Of a DNA stretch of 32,324 bases, positions 15,594 to 24,565 are shown piece after piece; within the stretch, counting starts at the first letter, position 1; every line of letters begins with the position of its first letter. Source of the DNA: Anaerolineaceae bacterium (GTDB lineage Bacteria > Chloroflexota > Anaerolineae > Anaerolineales > Anaerolineaceae); contig JAGOVY010000007.1 in the NCBI GenBank assembly GCA_018060515.1, forward strand, positions 1-32,324. The letters run 5' to 3'. The notes below the pieces were generated by a model. The model saw only the letters and a program-made list of their open reading frames with translations. It had not been told where the DNA came from and did not search any database. The position numbers and the translations under genes are program-made.

Positions 15594-16295
15594 TTGTCAA
15601 AACCAAGAGTATTAGTAATCGAAGGTAAGCGCACAGGTCACCCTTCCTTTACTGCTGGATTAACCAAGAAATCATTTCTGGTTGAAAGTGTTTCCAGTGG
15701 CGCGGCCGCGCTTGCCCAATTGGATACGACTGTCCCCAGCCTGATTATTGTAGATGCATCTTCAATGCGCAGCAGTGGTAAGCGAATTTGCCAGGCGATT
15801 CATCAGAAACAACCCAACCTGCCACTCATTCTTGTACTCGACAGCAACGCCGACCCCAGCGATCATTACGAAGCGGATGTCGTCCTCGTGCTCCCATTCA
15901 CCCTGCAAAAATTGGTGAACCGTGTTCGGATCCTGCTGCCACTCGAGAATAAATCCAGTTTGCAGACTGGTCCAATTTCATTAGACGTCGTGCAAAAACG
16001 CGCCATCATCAACGGCAGGCAGATTCAATTAACCCCACGCTTGAACTTACTCCTGCGCATTTTAATGGAACGCGCCGGCGAGGTGGTTGATCGAAATTCG
16101 CTTTTCCGCGAAGCCTGGGATACAGATTACACCGATGACACACGTTCATTGGACGTGCACATCAGTTGGCTGCGTCAGGCAATTGAAGAAAATCCCCGTT
16201 ATCCAAAATACCTCATCACCATACGCGGTGTCGGCTATCGCTTAGATACAGAACCTTCAAAAAAACAACGCTCAAAAAGAAGTACCAACCAATAA
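15594..16295 (+). CDS. OmpR/PhoB-type regulator with degenerate receiver
   Basis: About 233 residues. The C-terminal half is a PhoB-like winged helix (LTPRLNLLLRILMERAGEVV, SLDVHISWLRQAIE, ITIRGVGYRLD). The N-terminal half folds like a receiver and keeps the strand-3 Asp (IIVDAS), but strand 1 gives VIEGKR without the acidic pair and strand 5 gives LPFTLQ where K-P-F is normal. Phosphorylation is therefore doubtful and no histidine kinase is nearby. The TTG at 15594 is preferred because AAGG lies seven bases upstream; an in-frame GTG at 15588 is only one base from that site. The gene has a long leader and converges on the DUF92 gene. Confidence 0.85.
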   Translation: MSKPRVLVIEGKRTGHPSFTAGLTKKSFLVESVSSGAAALAQLDTTVPSLIIVDASSMRSSGKRICQAIHQKQPNLPLILVLDSNADPSDHYEADVVLVLPFTLQKLVNRVRILLPLENKSSLQTGPISLDVVQKRAIINGRQIQLTPRLNLLLRILMERAGEVVDRNSLFREAWDTDYTDDTRSLDVHISWLRQAIEENPRYPKYLITIRGVGYRLDTEPSKKQRSKRSTNQ

Positions 16296-16298
16296 ACC

Positions 16299-16324
16299 GT
16301 TGTTTTACAACAGCCCGCTTTTTT
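16299..16324 (+). terminator. Weak terminator-like hairpin
   Basis: GTTGT-TTT-ACAAC (16299-16311) is followed seven bases later by six T (16319-16324). The stem is short and the spacing poor, but it lies right after the stop codon. Confidence 0.35.
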
Positions 16325-16330
16325 GTATTA

Positions 16331-17152
16331 TTAAACTATCCGCGTTAAGATCAATGCAGTCACCGTTGCACTCAGGGTACAAGCCAAGTTGATCACATCA
16401 TTGTTCAACCAACGCCAACCCCTTAATCGCACTGTTGGGCTGCCGCATGAATGCACGGGTGATTTCTCTGTTTCTTTCTCGCAGTTTGGGCACCAGTAGA
16501 TTTGCTGCACCGTCGCACCCAGCAAACTATCCAGCAGACTGCCGAGAAACCCGGCAAGGAAGATGATTGCAGCATACCCCCATCCATCAGTTTTACCATC
16601 AACGCTGTGCGGCCAAAGATAAACAGCTCCCAGCGCAATCACCAAAGACCCTGCCGCCGCGGCCAGAGTACCTACCGCGCTGACACCGCCCGATGTGCCG
16701 GGAGGAACAGGTTTTAGGGTGGTAATTTTTCGCGGCCAACTTTCACTCATCGCGCCGACTTCGGTAGCCCAGGTATCTGCATTGGCGGCAGCGAGAGCAG
16801 CCGCAAACAGCGCCCAGGGGAGCGGTGATGTGGGGTGTAGCCCATGCAAAATTACCATCACTCCGGCAATTCCGCCATTCGCTCCCACCTGCCAGGCATC
16901 CCGTTGGCTGCCTTTGGCATATTGATCACCCACAGTATTCTTTTTCTTCAGCTGAAACGACAATCCAGTGGACGTGATGAAGAAGAGCAACAGCAGCACA
17001 GCCCAAGGCAGACCGCCCAGCCCAAATACAATTGAGCCTAACAAAAACGCAGCCAGCCCGCCGCTGAGGTTGAGCGAGCGCATGCGATATGCGGCATAAG
17101 CTACCACTGCAGCCAGAAGAACGCCAAGAAGGGTTTGAAATGGTTGGGGCAT
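16331..17152 (-). CDS. DUF92 (TIGR00297/VTE6-like) integral membrane protein
   Basis: The 273-residue product has six or more hydrophobic helices and the DUF92 blocks GSQRDAWQVGANGG (about 81-94), NADTWATEVG (about 124-133) and KPVPPGTSGGVSAVGT (about 147-162). GSLLDSLLGATVQ follows near residue 209. Plant VTE6 of this family makes phytyl diphosphate from phytyl phosphate, so bacterial members may be prenyl-phosphate kinases, but this is not established. A short CPNC...C motif is inserted after the DSLLGA block. It lies seven bases after the PH-domain gene and is last in the bactofilin-proS operon. Confidence 0.92.
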   Translation of the reverse strand: MPQPFQTLLGVLLAAVVAYAAYRMRSLNLSGGLAAFLLGSIVFGLGGLPWAVLLLLFFITSTGLSFQLKKKNTVGDQYAKGSQRDAWQVGANGGIAGVMVILHGLHPTSPLPWALFAAALAAANADTWATEVGAMSESWPRKITTLKPVPPGTSGGVSAVGTLAAAAGSLVIALGAVYLWPHSVDGKTDGWGYAAIIFLAGFLGSLLDSLLGATVQQIYWCPNCEKETEKSPVHSCGSPTVRLRGWRWLNNDVINLACTLSATVTALILTRIV

Positions 17153-17159
17153 TTCCGAC

Positions 17160-18071
17160 CTAAACAGGGTTTAAGAAGATCAGCAATACCGACACAAATA
17201 AGAGCAGCGGTGTCAAAATCCCGGCTGCCCAAACAAAGTAGGTGATCGTTCTTGTTTCTTTGCGGCGGTAAAAGAAAAAACCGCTGATTACATTCACTAC
17301 CATGAAGAAAAGCGCAAGAATCGGCAGCATTAACAAACGGTTGGCAGGCACCGCTGGCAGCGAAACAGCGTTGAAATCATACCCTATGGAAACCATGCTG
17401 CGGAAGGGGATGAGTATGCTGGTTACAATCAGGAAAAGTAGTGTAAGAAGGATGCTGATCGCGAGCAGCGTTTTAGCCAATTGATCCTGAAAAACGGACT
17501 GCATGTAAGCCGCCGGGATTGTCGTGTAAGGAGCAATTGGCGCCAGGCTGCCCATTTCTATTACACGCTGAAAACGGCGCGAAAATTCCTCGGGATCTTG
17601 AGGAGAAAGAACCAACGTTTTTTCCACCGCAGCAACAATCACAAGATCGGCTGTTTTGCTGGCAATAAACTCAAGCTCGCCAAGCTCTTTGTGGCTGGAA
17701 GTGCCCAGAATCGCCCCCGGCATGGAGAATTTCGGGAGTGTCAATGGAGTAATCAGGTCAGAAGCTGGACGGACCCACAGCACCTCAGTGAGTGGCAAAT
17801 CTTCTGAGCGTAACCCCCAGCGCACACGCAGCCCATCGCGCTCGATGACGTACAGCGCCCGATAGAGGGCATATCCGCGGTAGGCGATAAGGGGCAGCAG
17901 CGCCAGCAGCAGCAGTGTTACTAATAGGTATATGGCCAGCGGCCAACCTGCCGGGCGCGAGAAAACCAGAAATAATAAAAAGCCAATCCCCCCAAGCAGA
18001 ACCAAAACAAGCAGGAGATGCAATGCAATCCCTGTCTTCTTGTAAGGGTAGTATTCCTGACCTTCGCTCAT
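17160..18071 (-). CDS. Membrane protein with bacterial PH domain
   Basis: With the ATG at 18071 (24 bases after the aminotransferase gene ends) the product has 303 residues. Two N-terminal helices are followed by a PH-like beta domain (YVIERDGLRVRWGLRSEDLP to VIVAAVEKTLVLSPQDPEEF), then two helices, a loop and two more helices. This pattern fits bPH/YdbS-related membrane proteins of unknown role. An upstream in-frame start at 18131 would overlap the aminotransferase gene and adds a sequence that is unlike the family, so it was not chosen. The Shine-Dalgarno is weak. Confidence 0.78.
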   Translation of the reverse strand: MSEGQEYYPYKKTGIALHLLLVLVLLGGIGFLLFLVFSRPAGWPLAIYLLVTLLLLALLPLIAYRGYALYRALYVIERDGLRVRWGLRSEDLPLTEVLWVRPASDLITPLTLPKFSMPGAILGTSSHKELGELEFIASKTADLVIVAAVEKTLVLSPQDPEEFSRRFQRVIEMGSLAPIAPYTTIPAAYMQSVFQDQLAKTLLAISILLTLLFLIVTSILIPFRSMVSIGYDFNAVSLPAVPANRLLMLPILALFFMVVNVISGFFFYRRKETRTITYFVWAAGILTPLLLFVSVLLIFLNPV

Positions 18072-18093
18072 TGGTGAAATGCCAAATCCATTT

Positions 18094-19284
18094 CTATATA
18101 CAATCAGCCAAAATGCCGCACACCAGCTCAACCTGGTCTTCTGTCATCAAGCCCGAAAAAGGCAGTGCCAGCCCGCGTTTGCCAAGGTCCTCTGTCACTG
18201 GGAAGTCACCTGCCTGGTAACCGAATTTTTCAACCATATATGGCTGCAGGTGGATGGGCAGGAAATATGGCCGCACAGGGATACCCTTCTCATGCAGCCG
18301 GGCAGCCACAGTATCTCGATTCAACTCTTCATCCAGGCGGATGACGTAAACGAACCAGGAAACCCGGGTGGTCTCAGGAACGATGCATGGAGCCTGAATG
18401 CCGGCAATACCGGCAAGCCGCGTTTCGTACCAATCTGCCACCTGCTGTCTTTTTGCCAGCAATTCTTCAATTCGTGAAAATTGCACCAGCCCCAGCGCAG
18501 CGCTCATTTCATCCAGGCGGTAGTTATAGCCCAAATGGGTGTGCTGCAGCCAGGTATCGCCTGAAGCCCTTCCTTGGTTGCGCAGCGCGCGCATATATTC
18601 AGCTGCTTCGTGGTCATCGGTAACGATCATGCCACCTTCGCCAGTGGTCATTTGTTTGTTCGGGTAAAAGGCAAAAACAGCGTGATCTCCAAGCTGGCCA
18701 GCCGGTCGGGTTTTATATTCAGCGCCTAACGCCTCACAAGAATCTTCAATAAGTTTAATCTTGTGCCGGTCAGTTATAGGTCGTAATCGGTCATAATCCG
18801 CCGGCTGCCCAAAAACATCAACGGGCAGCATGGCTTTAATAGAACCGACTTCAGTTGCGCCTTTACGCGGCAGCCAACGCCGCGCTGCCACACCACCTTT
18901 GGCCAGGTCTTCCGCCGCTTGCGCTGATTGTTCAGGATCCATGTTTCCGGTCAGCGGGTCAACATCCACATAGACGGGGATGGCTCCTTCAAAGAGGATG
19001 ACATTGGTGGATGCCACAAAAGAGAACGGCGTAGTTAACACCAGATCGCCGGGTTGAATGCCCGCCGCCCGGATGCAGAGGTGCAATCCGGCGGTGCCTG
19101 AATTCACCCCAATGGCTTCTTTTACACCGGTATACTCAGCGATTGCCTTTTCAAATGCGGTGATGTTTGGCCCCATACTGAGGTGGGGTGTGTGCAGCAC
19201 GGCCATCACGGCTTCGCGCTCGGCATCGGTGAGGTCGGGTAATGACATTGGTACGATCGGTTCAAAAGTTTTCATGGTTATCAA
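18094..19284 (-). CDS. DegT/DnrJ/EryC1 family sugar aminotransferase
   Basis: The 396-residue PLP enzyme has NSGTAGLHLCIRAAGI, the SCEALGAEY block and the active-site Lys in AFYPNKQMTTGEGG. Family members transfer an amino group from glutamate to a keto-sugar nucleotide, giving amino sugars for O-antigen or glycoproteins. An extra segment (AARRWLPRKGATEVGSIKAM) before PVDVFGQPADY is larger than in many relatives. A TTG at 19284 has the better ribosome-binding spacing (GGAAG eight to ten bases upstream); the ATG three codons in (19275) is the alternative. It lies 37 bases after proS and 3 kb from the acyltransferase cluster that could use its product. Confidence 0.93.
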   Translation of the reverse strand: MITMKTFEPIVPMSLPDLTDAEREAVMAVLHTPHLSMGPNITAFEKAIAEYTGVKEAIGVNSGTAGLHLCIRAAGIQPGDLVLTTPFSFVASTNVILFEGAIPVYVDVDPLTGNMDPEQSAQAAEDLAKGGVAARRWLPRKGATEVGSIKAMLPVDVFGQPADYDRLRPITDRHKIKLIEDSCEALGAEYKTRPAGQLGDHAVFAFYPNKQMTTGEGGMIVTDDHEAAEYMRALRNQGRASGDTWLQHTHLGYNYRLDEMSAALGLVQFSRIEELLAKRQQVADWYETRLAGIAGIQAPCIVPETTRVSWFVYVIRLDEELNRDTVAARLHEKGIPVRPYFLPIHLQPYMVEKFGYQAGDFPVTEDLGKRGLALPFSGLMTEDQVELVCGILADCI

Positions 19285-19321
19285 CTTACTCTCTTCCTAC
19301 AGTGCGGATAAACCGTTCGGG

Positions 19322-21052
19322 TTAGTTTATATTTTCCAAACAGGCTAGAACTTCTTCAACAACCTTCTCAGGCGCAACCGTGCGTACAACGCCATTACGA
19401 CGGATTTTAATTTCCACTCCGCCAGCTTTGAACGCTCGTTCGCTCACTGTCAACCGGATGGGCAAGCCAATCAGGTCAGCATCATTAAATTTTACCCCCG
19501 CAGATTCTTCGCGGTCATCTACCAATGACTCTAATCCGGCAGCAGTCAGCGCTTCTTCCACCTGCATGAGGATGGCATCCGTATCAAGCTCTTTTCCTTT
19601 GAGACTCACGATATGCACCGGGTAAGGCGCCAACGAAACCGGCCAGATGAGGCCATAATCGTCATGGTGCTCTTCGGCAACGCAGGCGATGAGCCGGACC
19701 AAGTCGATGCCATATGAACCCATGATCACGGGCCTGGTTTCGCCTTTTTCATCAACAAAAGTACCGCCCTGCGCATCCGTATATCGTGTTCCAATCTTGA
19801 CGGTATTTCCAATTGCTACACCGTTTGCCAGGCGCAGCGCTGACCCGCACTCAGGGCAAAGGTCGCCCGCACGTGCAGCGGTGATGTCGCCGATATAGAC
19901 TGCCTGGTAATCACGCCCATAGTTCGCATTGAGCAAATGGAAGCCCTCTTCGTTTGCCCCAGTTACCAGGTTGGCAGAGCGAACGACCAGTTCATCTGTT
20001 ACTACGGTGATGCCACGTAAGCTACACGGAGAGGCGTAACCAGGCACCGCGCCGCTGGCAAGTATCTCTTCTTCTGTGGCCGGCCGCAGCTCGCTGGCTT
20101 TCACAAGGTTGGCCAGTTTGGTTTCATTTACTTCCATGTCACCGCGCACAACGGCGAATAATAATTTCTCGCATTGCCCGTTTTCACTATCAGGGAGAAG
20201 CGCCGTAAAAAACGCGATTTTCGCGGTGCGCTCATGCGTAATATTCAAAAAAGCAGCCAATTTCTCAATGGTTGAAGCACCAGGCGTGGCAATTTTGGTC
20301 AGCGGCAGCATCTCTGCCTGTTCGGGTTCAGGTTTGCGCACGGTTGCCACCTGGCGGTTTGCAGAATAACCGCAAGCCTCGCAAATCATCAGGCTGTCTT
20401 CTCCGATTGGCGTGAGATACATAAATTCTTGCGCATCATTGCCGCCCAACGAGCCGCTGTCTGAGCGCACTGAAATGGCTGGCAACCCGCACCGGGCAAA
20501 GATGCGGTAAAAAGCTTCATGATGCGCCTGGTAGCTGGCATCCAGCGCCTGCCAATCGCCATCGAGACTGTATGAATCCAGCATAGAGAATTCACGAAGA
20601 CGAATCAACCCCGCGCGCAGGCGCGGGTCATCACGCCATTTGGTTTGAATGTGGAAAACGATTGCAGGAAGCTGGCGGTAAGAATGAATCAAGGCTCGCG
20701 TCAGGTCTGCCAAAACTTCTGCATGCGTCATCGCCAAGGCCATTTCATGATTGGTGTGATTGCGAAACCCGCTCATCTCGCTGCCCAACTGTGGGTTGCG
20801 CCTGGTTTCTTTCCACACCTCGGCGGGCTGAACCACCGGCATCAACAGCTCCTGTCCGCTAATGGCGCTCATCTCCTCACGCATGATGCGTTCTACGTTC
20901 CGTAGAACCCGCAGACCAAGCGGCAAGTAGGTGAAAATCCCAGCCCCCGATTGGCGGATATAGCCGGCCCGCAGCAGAAGCTGGTGACTGACCACCTCAG
21001 CCTCAGCGGGTTTTTCTCTGAAAGTTTGGCTGAAAAGGCGTGATAATCGCAT
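19322..21052 (-). CDS. proS: Prolyl-tRNA synthetase (bacterial type with editing domain)
   Basis: The 576-residue class II synthetase starts MRLSRLFSQTFREKPAEAEV and shows motif 1 (RQSGAGIFTYLPLGLRVLRN), motif 2 (FHIQTKWRDDPRLRAGLIR) and motif 3 (GSYGIDLVRLIACVAEEHHD). Between motifs 2 and 3, residues about 220-400 hold the YbaK-like INS domain that clears Ala-tRNA-Pro. The C-terminal anticodon-binding domain (PYPVHIVSLKG...DDREESAGVKFNDADLIGLP) is complete. It charges tRNA-Pro with proline. No T-box leader is possible, as only 25 bases separate it from the upstream gene. Confidence 0.98.
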   Translation of the reverse strand: MRLSRLFSQTFREKPAEAEVVSHQLLLRAGYIRQSGAGIFTYLPLGLRVLRNVERIMREEMSAISGQELLMPVVQPAEVWKETRRNPQLGSEMSGFRNHTNHEMALAMTHAEVLADLTRALIHSYRQLPAIVFHIQTKWRDDPRLRAGLIRLREFSMLDSYSLDGDWQALDASYQAHHEAFYRIFARCGLPAISVRSDSGSLGGNDAQEFMYLTPIGEDSLMICEACGYSANRQVATVRKPEPEQAEMLPLTKIATPGASTIEKLAAFLNITHERTAKIAFFTALLPDSENGQCEKLLFAVVRGDMEVNETKLANLVKASELRPATEEEILASGAVPGYASPCSLRGITVVTDELVVRSANLVTGANEEGFHLLNANYGRDYQAVYIGDITAARAGDLCPECGSALRLANGVAIGNTVKIGTRYTDAQGGTFVDEKGETRPVIMGSYGIDLVRLIACVAEEHHDDYGLIWPVSLAPYPVHIVSLKGKELDTDAILMQVEEALTAAGLESLVDDREESAGVKFNDADLIGLPIRLTVSERAFKAGGVEIKIRRNGVVRTVAPEKVVEEVLACLENIN

Positions 21053-21077
21053 CTGCTAACCGTGCCTGTAACCTGAA

Positions 21078-21836
21078 TCAGAGTAGCATAAGCCAGGTTG
21101 AAACCGCGCGGAAGAGCGCCGGCGCGGCAACATGGTAGGTTTTTCGCATAATCCAACCCAACAACAACCCCTGCACCAGTGTAATCAACACCTCAGGCCA
21201 CAGCGTTGGAAACTGGCTGAGCCATAATCTGCCTGGGAGCTGCCATAAGAGGTAAAGCAGTGTGGTTGCCAGCCATCCCCAAGTGGTGCCAATGAAAGAC
21301 ATGAGCCGTAATTGGATATAGCCACGAAAAATCGTTTCTTCTGCCAGACAAAGGACGAGTAAAACCAACAGTAAGTTGCCCTGTGCAACACTGATTCCGC
21401 TGACCAGCGTGATAAACTTTCCTCGTAAAAATATCACCAGAAAGACAAGCAGCAAACCAAGCATCAGGCTGGCGCGTGTATTTTCTTTACTCCAACCGAT
21501 ACTTTTTATAGGCTGACCGCGCGCCAGGAGCAAGACAATGGCAGGCAACAGAGCAATTACCGCAATGAGCATTCGCAGCGAGAGCTCGCCGCCGGCAAAG
21601 GTTAAAGCTGCTGTTTTAAGAAAATTGAAAAGCTGATTGTCGAAAACCTGGAATGCAAACAGAAAGATCAGCGCGAACAAGATAAGGGCAAAGGTGGCTT
21701 CACGGCGCGGAAAGCGGAAGTCAATACGCCTGATCCGGCGCAGAAGCGGGCTGGCTCCTGCAATCATCACTACTGCGATTACCCCCAGCCATTCACTCGC
21801 AAACCCCAACCAATACTTAAGATCCAAATTGTTCAT
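21078..21836 (-). CDS. CPBP (CAAX protease-like) membrane protein, probably inactive
   Basis: The 252-residue protein has about seven hydrophobic helices. The CPBP motif 1 is clear: LAEETIFRGYIQLRL (about 165-180) has the E-E-x-x-x-R of intramembrane glutamate proteases. The helix that should carry F-x-x-x-H reads LLYLLWQL, and the last motif, normally H-x-x-x-N/D, reads FRAVSTW, so both metal- or water-positioning histidines appear to be missing. It may therefore be a non-catalytic member. It overlaps the bactofilin stop codon by four bases (ATGA), so the two proteins are translationally coupled and may work together. Confidence 0.8.
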   Translation of the reverse strand: MNNLDLKYWLGFASEWLGVIAVVMIAGASPLLRRIRRIDFRFPRREATFALILFALIFLFAFQVFDNQLFNFLKTAALTFAGGELSLRMLIAVIALLPAIVLLLARGQPIKSIGWSKENTRASLMLGLLLVFLVIFLRGKFITLVSGISVAQGNLLLVLLVLCLAEETIFRGYIQLRLMSFIGTTWGWLATTLLYLLWQLPGRLWLSQFPTLWPEVLITLVQGLLLGWIMRKTYHVAAPALFRAVSTWLMLL

Positions 21837-22315
21837 TCTTTTGCCACCTGCCTGCCTTTTAAGGGTGGTTTTGTTCCATCTTCCGGTGGTTGCTGGTCAA
21901 TTTCTTCCGGCTCGGGTGCAGAAGTTAAATCCTCCAGGTTGAGTTCAACTTTTTCTTCCATTCTCACCTGCCCGCGCAGAAAAGCTCCTTCTTCGGTGGC
22001 GAAGGCAATCGTCACCACATCTCCCCATACCCTGCCCGTGGAGCGGATTTCAAGCTTCTCAGCGGTAACGTTACCGCGCAAAGCACCAGCAACAATCACA
22101 CTATTGGCGCGCAGGTTTTGACAGGTCACCCGCCCGGTTTCACCAATGACAACCAGCCCACGGATGCGAACCTCTCCTTCAAAAGTGCCCTCGATTCGGA
22201 TGCCGCCTTTGCCGCCCAGGTTTCCCGCCCAGTTGATGCCAGGCCCAAGCACGGAGGTGACCCGCTCAATTGGCGCCGTCTGTTCTTGCTCAGGTTGGGT
22301 TGATCTCTTAAACAT
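21833..22315 (-). CDS. Bactofilin-family cytoskeletal protein
   Basis: The 160-residue protein begins MFKRSTQPEQEQTAPIERV and contains the bactofilin beta-helix: LGPGINWAGNLGGKGGIRIE, FEGEVRIRGLVVIGETGRV, then VIVAGALRGNVTAEKLEIRS and GRVWGDVVT. These right-handed beta-solenoid repeats polymerise without nucleotide and help position envelope enzymes. The acidic, Pro-rich tail is not part of the solenoid. GGAGG lies five bases before the ATG at 22315, which settles the start over an upstream in-frame ATG at 22360. It is first in the operon running to DUF92. Confidence 0.92.
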   Translation of the reverse strand: MFKRSTQPEQEQTAPIERVTSVLGPGINWAGNLGGKGGIRIEGTFEGEVRIRGLVVIGETGRVTCQNLRANSVIVAGALRGNVTAEKLEIRSTGRVWGDVVTIAFATEEGAFLRGQVRMEEKVELNLEDLTSAPEPEEIDQQPPEDGTKPPLKGRQVAKE

Positions 22316-22437
22316 AAATACCTCCACGTGGCGGTTGCCTGCCGGATTCCTTTCGATCATGCCGTTTCGCAGCTTCTCAGTGCGAACCTTACCATTTTAC
22401 CATTTACAGATGGAGCTGCAGTTACCGCCTCTTGGGC

Positions 22438-23526
22438 TTAGTTTTCAGGCCAGGTTGCGCCTGCCCGTACAATGCCGTTTTCTGGGACGTCTGTTTTTAC
22501 GACAGCGCTGTTGCCAATCCGTGCGCCTGCCCCCACTCGTACGCCCAGGTTGATGGTGACGCCCATTCCCACAAGGGCGCGGTCGCCCACCAGCACCGCA
22601 CCAGCAAGGATAGCCCCCGGGGAGATATTGACGTATTCACCTAACTGACAATCATGAGAAATTATGGCGCCGGTGTTGATGATACTGCCAAATCCAACAT
22701 TCACCTCGCTGCCAACGTAGGCGTTGAAGAAAACCTGGCAACCCGCAGCCAAATTGGCGCTTGGTTCGACAAAAGCGTGGGGATGAATAACGGTAAGGCA
22801 TTCGAAGCCGGCAGCGGCAAGCTTTTCATAAACCACCAGGCGGGGCGTGATGCTTCCGATTCCGCCGACTGCATTCACAGCGAGACGCACGCCGGAACGA
22901 TACAGCCCGGGCAGCAGTTCACCACCGCCAAGCACCGGTATACCCATGATGTTTGTTCCAGCCGGAATGCCGTCATCCAAGATACCGCGGATATGATGCT
23001 CACCTGCCAGGCGAACGAGATCAATCAATGATTTGGCATGTCCGCCGCCGCCATAGATAAGCATATCACCCGGATTTGCCGCACTGGTTTGCACGGAGAG
23101 CAGCTCTCGAACCATATCTTCGGTCACCAACACCCCTTTAGGCAGCAGTGACAGATCAAGCGCCTGTTCCTCAGCCAACAAGCGCGCACGGTTTGTGATG
23201 CGCAGCCCATCAGGAATATCACTTTCACTGGGCAACGGATCTACTGGATTTTTAGCGGGCTCTAAAGTTAATCTGTGTGCGGCAGAATCTGCAATAGCGC
23301 ACAAACGCTCTCCCGCACGCAAGGGTTCTCCCACTTTGCATTTCAAACCGATGATGTAACCATCGCTTGCGGCGGTTAAGTCATATGTCGATTTTGTGGT
23401 CTCAAAACTGGCAATCACCTGCCCCTTCGCGACCCTGTCACCGTCTTTAACCAACAAAGCTGACAACAGTGATTCAGGCTCATTGGGATTAACCAACGGC
23501 ACCAACACTTCGACTGGATTATTCAT
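22438..23526 (-). CDS. Fusion of lipoyl domain, E3-binding-like segment and PglD/NeuD-type sugar acyltransferase
   Basis: The 362-residue protein has three parts. Residues 5-80 form a lipoyl/biotinyl domain whose modified lysine would be Lys45 in FETTKSTYDL (lipoyl-like, not the biotin A-M-K-M). Residues 108-143 (LRITNRARLLAEEQALDLS, then LVTEDMVREL) resemble the peripheral-subunit-binding domain of E2 proteins, with a shortened glycine loop. Residues 155-362 are a PglD/NeuD acyltransferase: Rossmann start YGGGGHAKSLIDL, then a left-handed beta-helix with the catalytic His291 in NTGAIISHDCQLGEYVNISP. The usual E2 acyltransferase domain is absent. It overlaps the E1-beta gene by eight bases. 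The likely role is moving an acyl group from the E1 enzyme through the lipoyl arm to an amino sugar; this is inference. Confidence 0.88.
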   Translation of the reverse strand: MNNPVEVLVPLVNPNEPESLLSALLVKDGDRVAKGQVIASFETTKSTYDLTAASDGYIIGLKCKVGEPLRAGERLCAIADSAAHRLTLEPAKNPVDPLPSESDIPDGLRITNRARLLAEEQALDLSLLPKGVLVTEDMVRELLSVQTSAANPGDMLIYGGGGHAKSLIDLVRLAGEHHIRGILDDGIPAGTNIMGIPVLGGGELLPGLYRSGVRLAVNAVGGIGSITPRLVVYEKLAAAGFECLTVIHPHAFVEPSANLAAGCQVFFNAYVGSEVNVGFGSIINTGAIISHDCQLGEYVNISPGAILAGAVLVGDRALVGMGVTINLGVRVGAGARIGNSAVVKTDVPENGIVRAGATWPEN

Positions 23527-24565
23527 TTTGACGAACCACCTTTCTCACCTTATTCAACAGGTCATCCAGTTGCGGCAAAATTGCCGCTTCCAGCGTTGGC
23601 GCAGCTGCCACCGGCAAATCACGCGCGGCAACGCGTGCACAAGCCCGCAGCTTCATGTTGGGGGTTTCGCCGATGCGGGCCAATACTTCAGCTCCCCAAC
23701 CTCCGCTCAGGCTGCCTTCTTCAAGCGTCACCAATCTGCCGGTACGGCGCACTGAATCTGCCAGTATTGTGGTGTCAAAAGGCGTTAACCGGGTCGAGAC
23801 AACCAGTTCGGCAAAGATTTCCTCTTCATATGCCAGCCTGAGAATTGCCTGGCGCGCAAGTTCCGCCATATACCCATATGCGGTCAGCGTAACATGCGCT
23901 TTTGGTGCGCCCTTAACACTCACAAGGTACGTCGGGGTGTTCAACATCCCCGCTGCAGAGGGTAAGGCCAATATTTGAAGATCGGGTAACTCGGGCATGG
24001 AATACAGCGGCAGCAGGTATTGCAGCTTGTTCTCAAGAAAAAGTACCGGTTCAGCAGCTTTTAGGATGATGTCGGTCAGTAAATCACCTGGTGACTGTTT
24101 GATTGTATCATCCATAAAATTGAGCGGTGCGATGAGCGTCAGCCCCGGTACACCGATAAACATTTTTTCCAGCGTCTGTGAGTGTGTCGGTCCATATCCG
24201 CGCCTGCCGCCCATAGGGGTGCGGATGACAAGCGGCAGGTTCACCGTGTTGTTGTACATCCAGCGAAATTTGCTGATATGGTTGACAAGCTGGTCTGCGG
24301 TCAGCGTGATAAAGTCGCCGAACATAATTTCAAGCACCGGTTTTAACCCGCGCAGCGCCATACCGGCTGCCAGGCCGGCCAACCCCGCCTCAGAGATGGG
24401 TGCCCCCAGCACCCGTTGAGGGTAGGCAGTCGAACAGCCCTTCGTCACTTTAAATGCCCCGCCGTAAGGGTCGAGAATATCTTCGCCGAGCAGGAATACA
24501 CGTTCATCTCGCTGCAAGGCTGAATGCAAACCCGCATTCAAAGAGGAAAGGACGGTCGTTTTCAC
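23519..24565 (-). CDS. 2-oxoacid dehydrogenase E1 component, beta subunit
   Basis: The 348-residue protein matches pyruvate/acetoin dehydrogenase E1-beta: LGEDILDPYGGAFKVTKG, APISEAGLAGLAAGMALRG, LEIMFGDFITLTADQLVNHI and RTPMGGRRGYGPTHSQTLE. The C-terminal transketolase-like domain has LTAYGYMAELARQA, then RRTGRLVTLEEGSLSGGWGA. With E1-alpha it binds thiamine diphosphate and decarboxylates a 2-oxoacid, passing the acyl group to lipoyl lysine. Residues about 165-200 are less conserved than normal and may affect substrate choice. It overlaps E1-alpha by four bases (ATGA) and the acyltransferase fusion by eight. Confidence 0.94.
   Translation of the reverse strand: MKTTVLSSLNAGLHSALQRDERVFLLGEDILDPYGGAFKVTKGCSTAYPQRVLGAPISEAGLAGLAAGMALRGLKPVLEIMFGDFITLTADQLVNHISKFRWMYNNTVNLPLVIRTPMGGRRGYGPTHSQTLEKMFIGVPGLTLIAPLNFMDDTIKQSPGDLLTDIILKAAEPVLFLENKLQYLLPLYSMPELPDLQILALPSAAGMLNTPTYLVSVKGAPKAHVTLTAYGYMAELARQAILRLAYEEEIFAELVVSTRLTPFDTTILADSVRRTGRLVTLEEGSLSGGWGAEVLARIGETPNMKLRACARVAARDLPVAAAPTLEAAILPQLDDLLNKVRKVVRQNE

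Noticed and set aside
21053-21077. T-box leader for proS
   Set aside because: Only 25 bases separate proS from the upstream gene, too short for a T-box.
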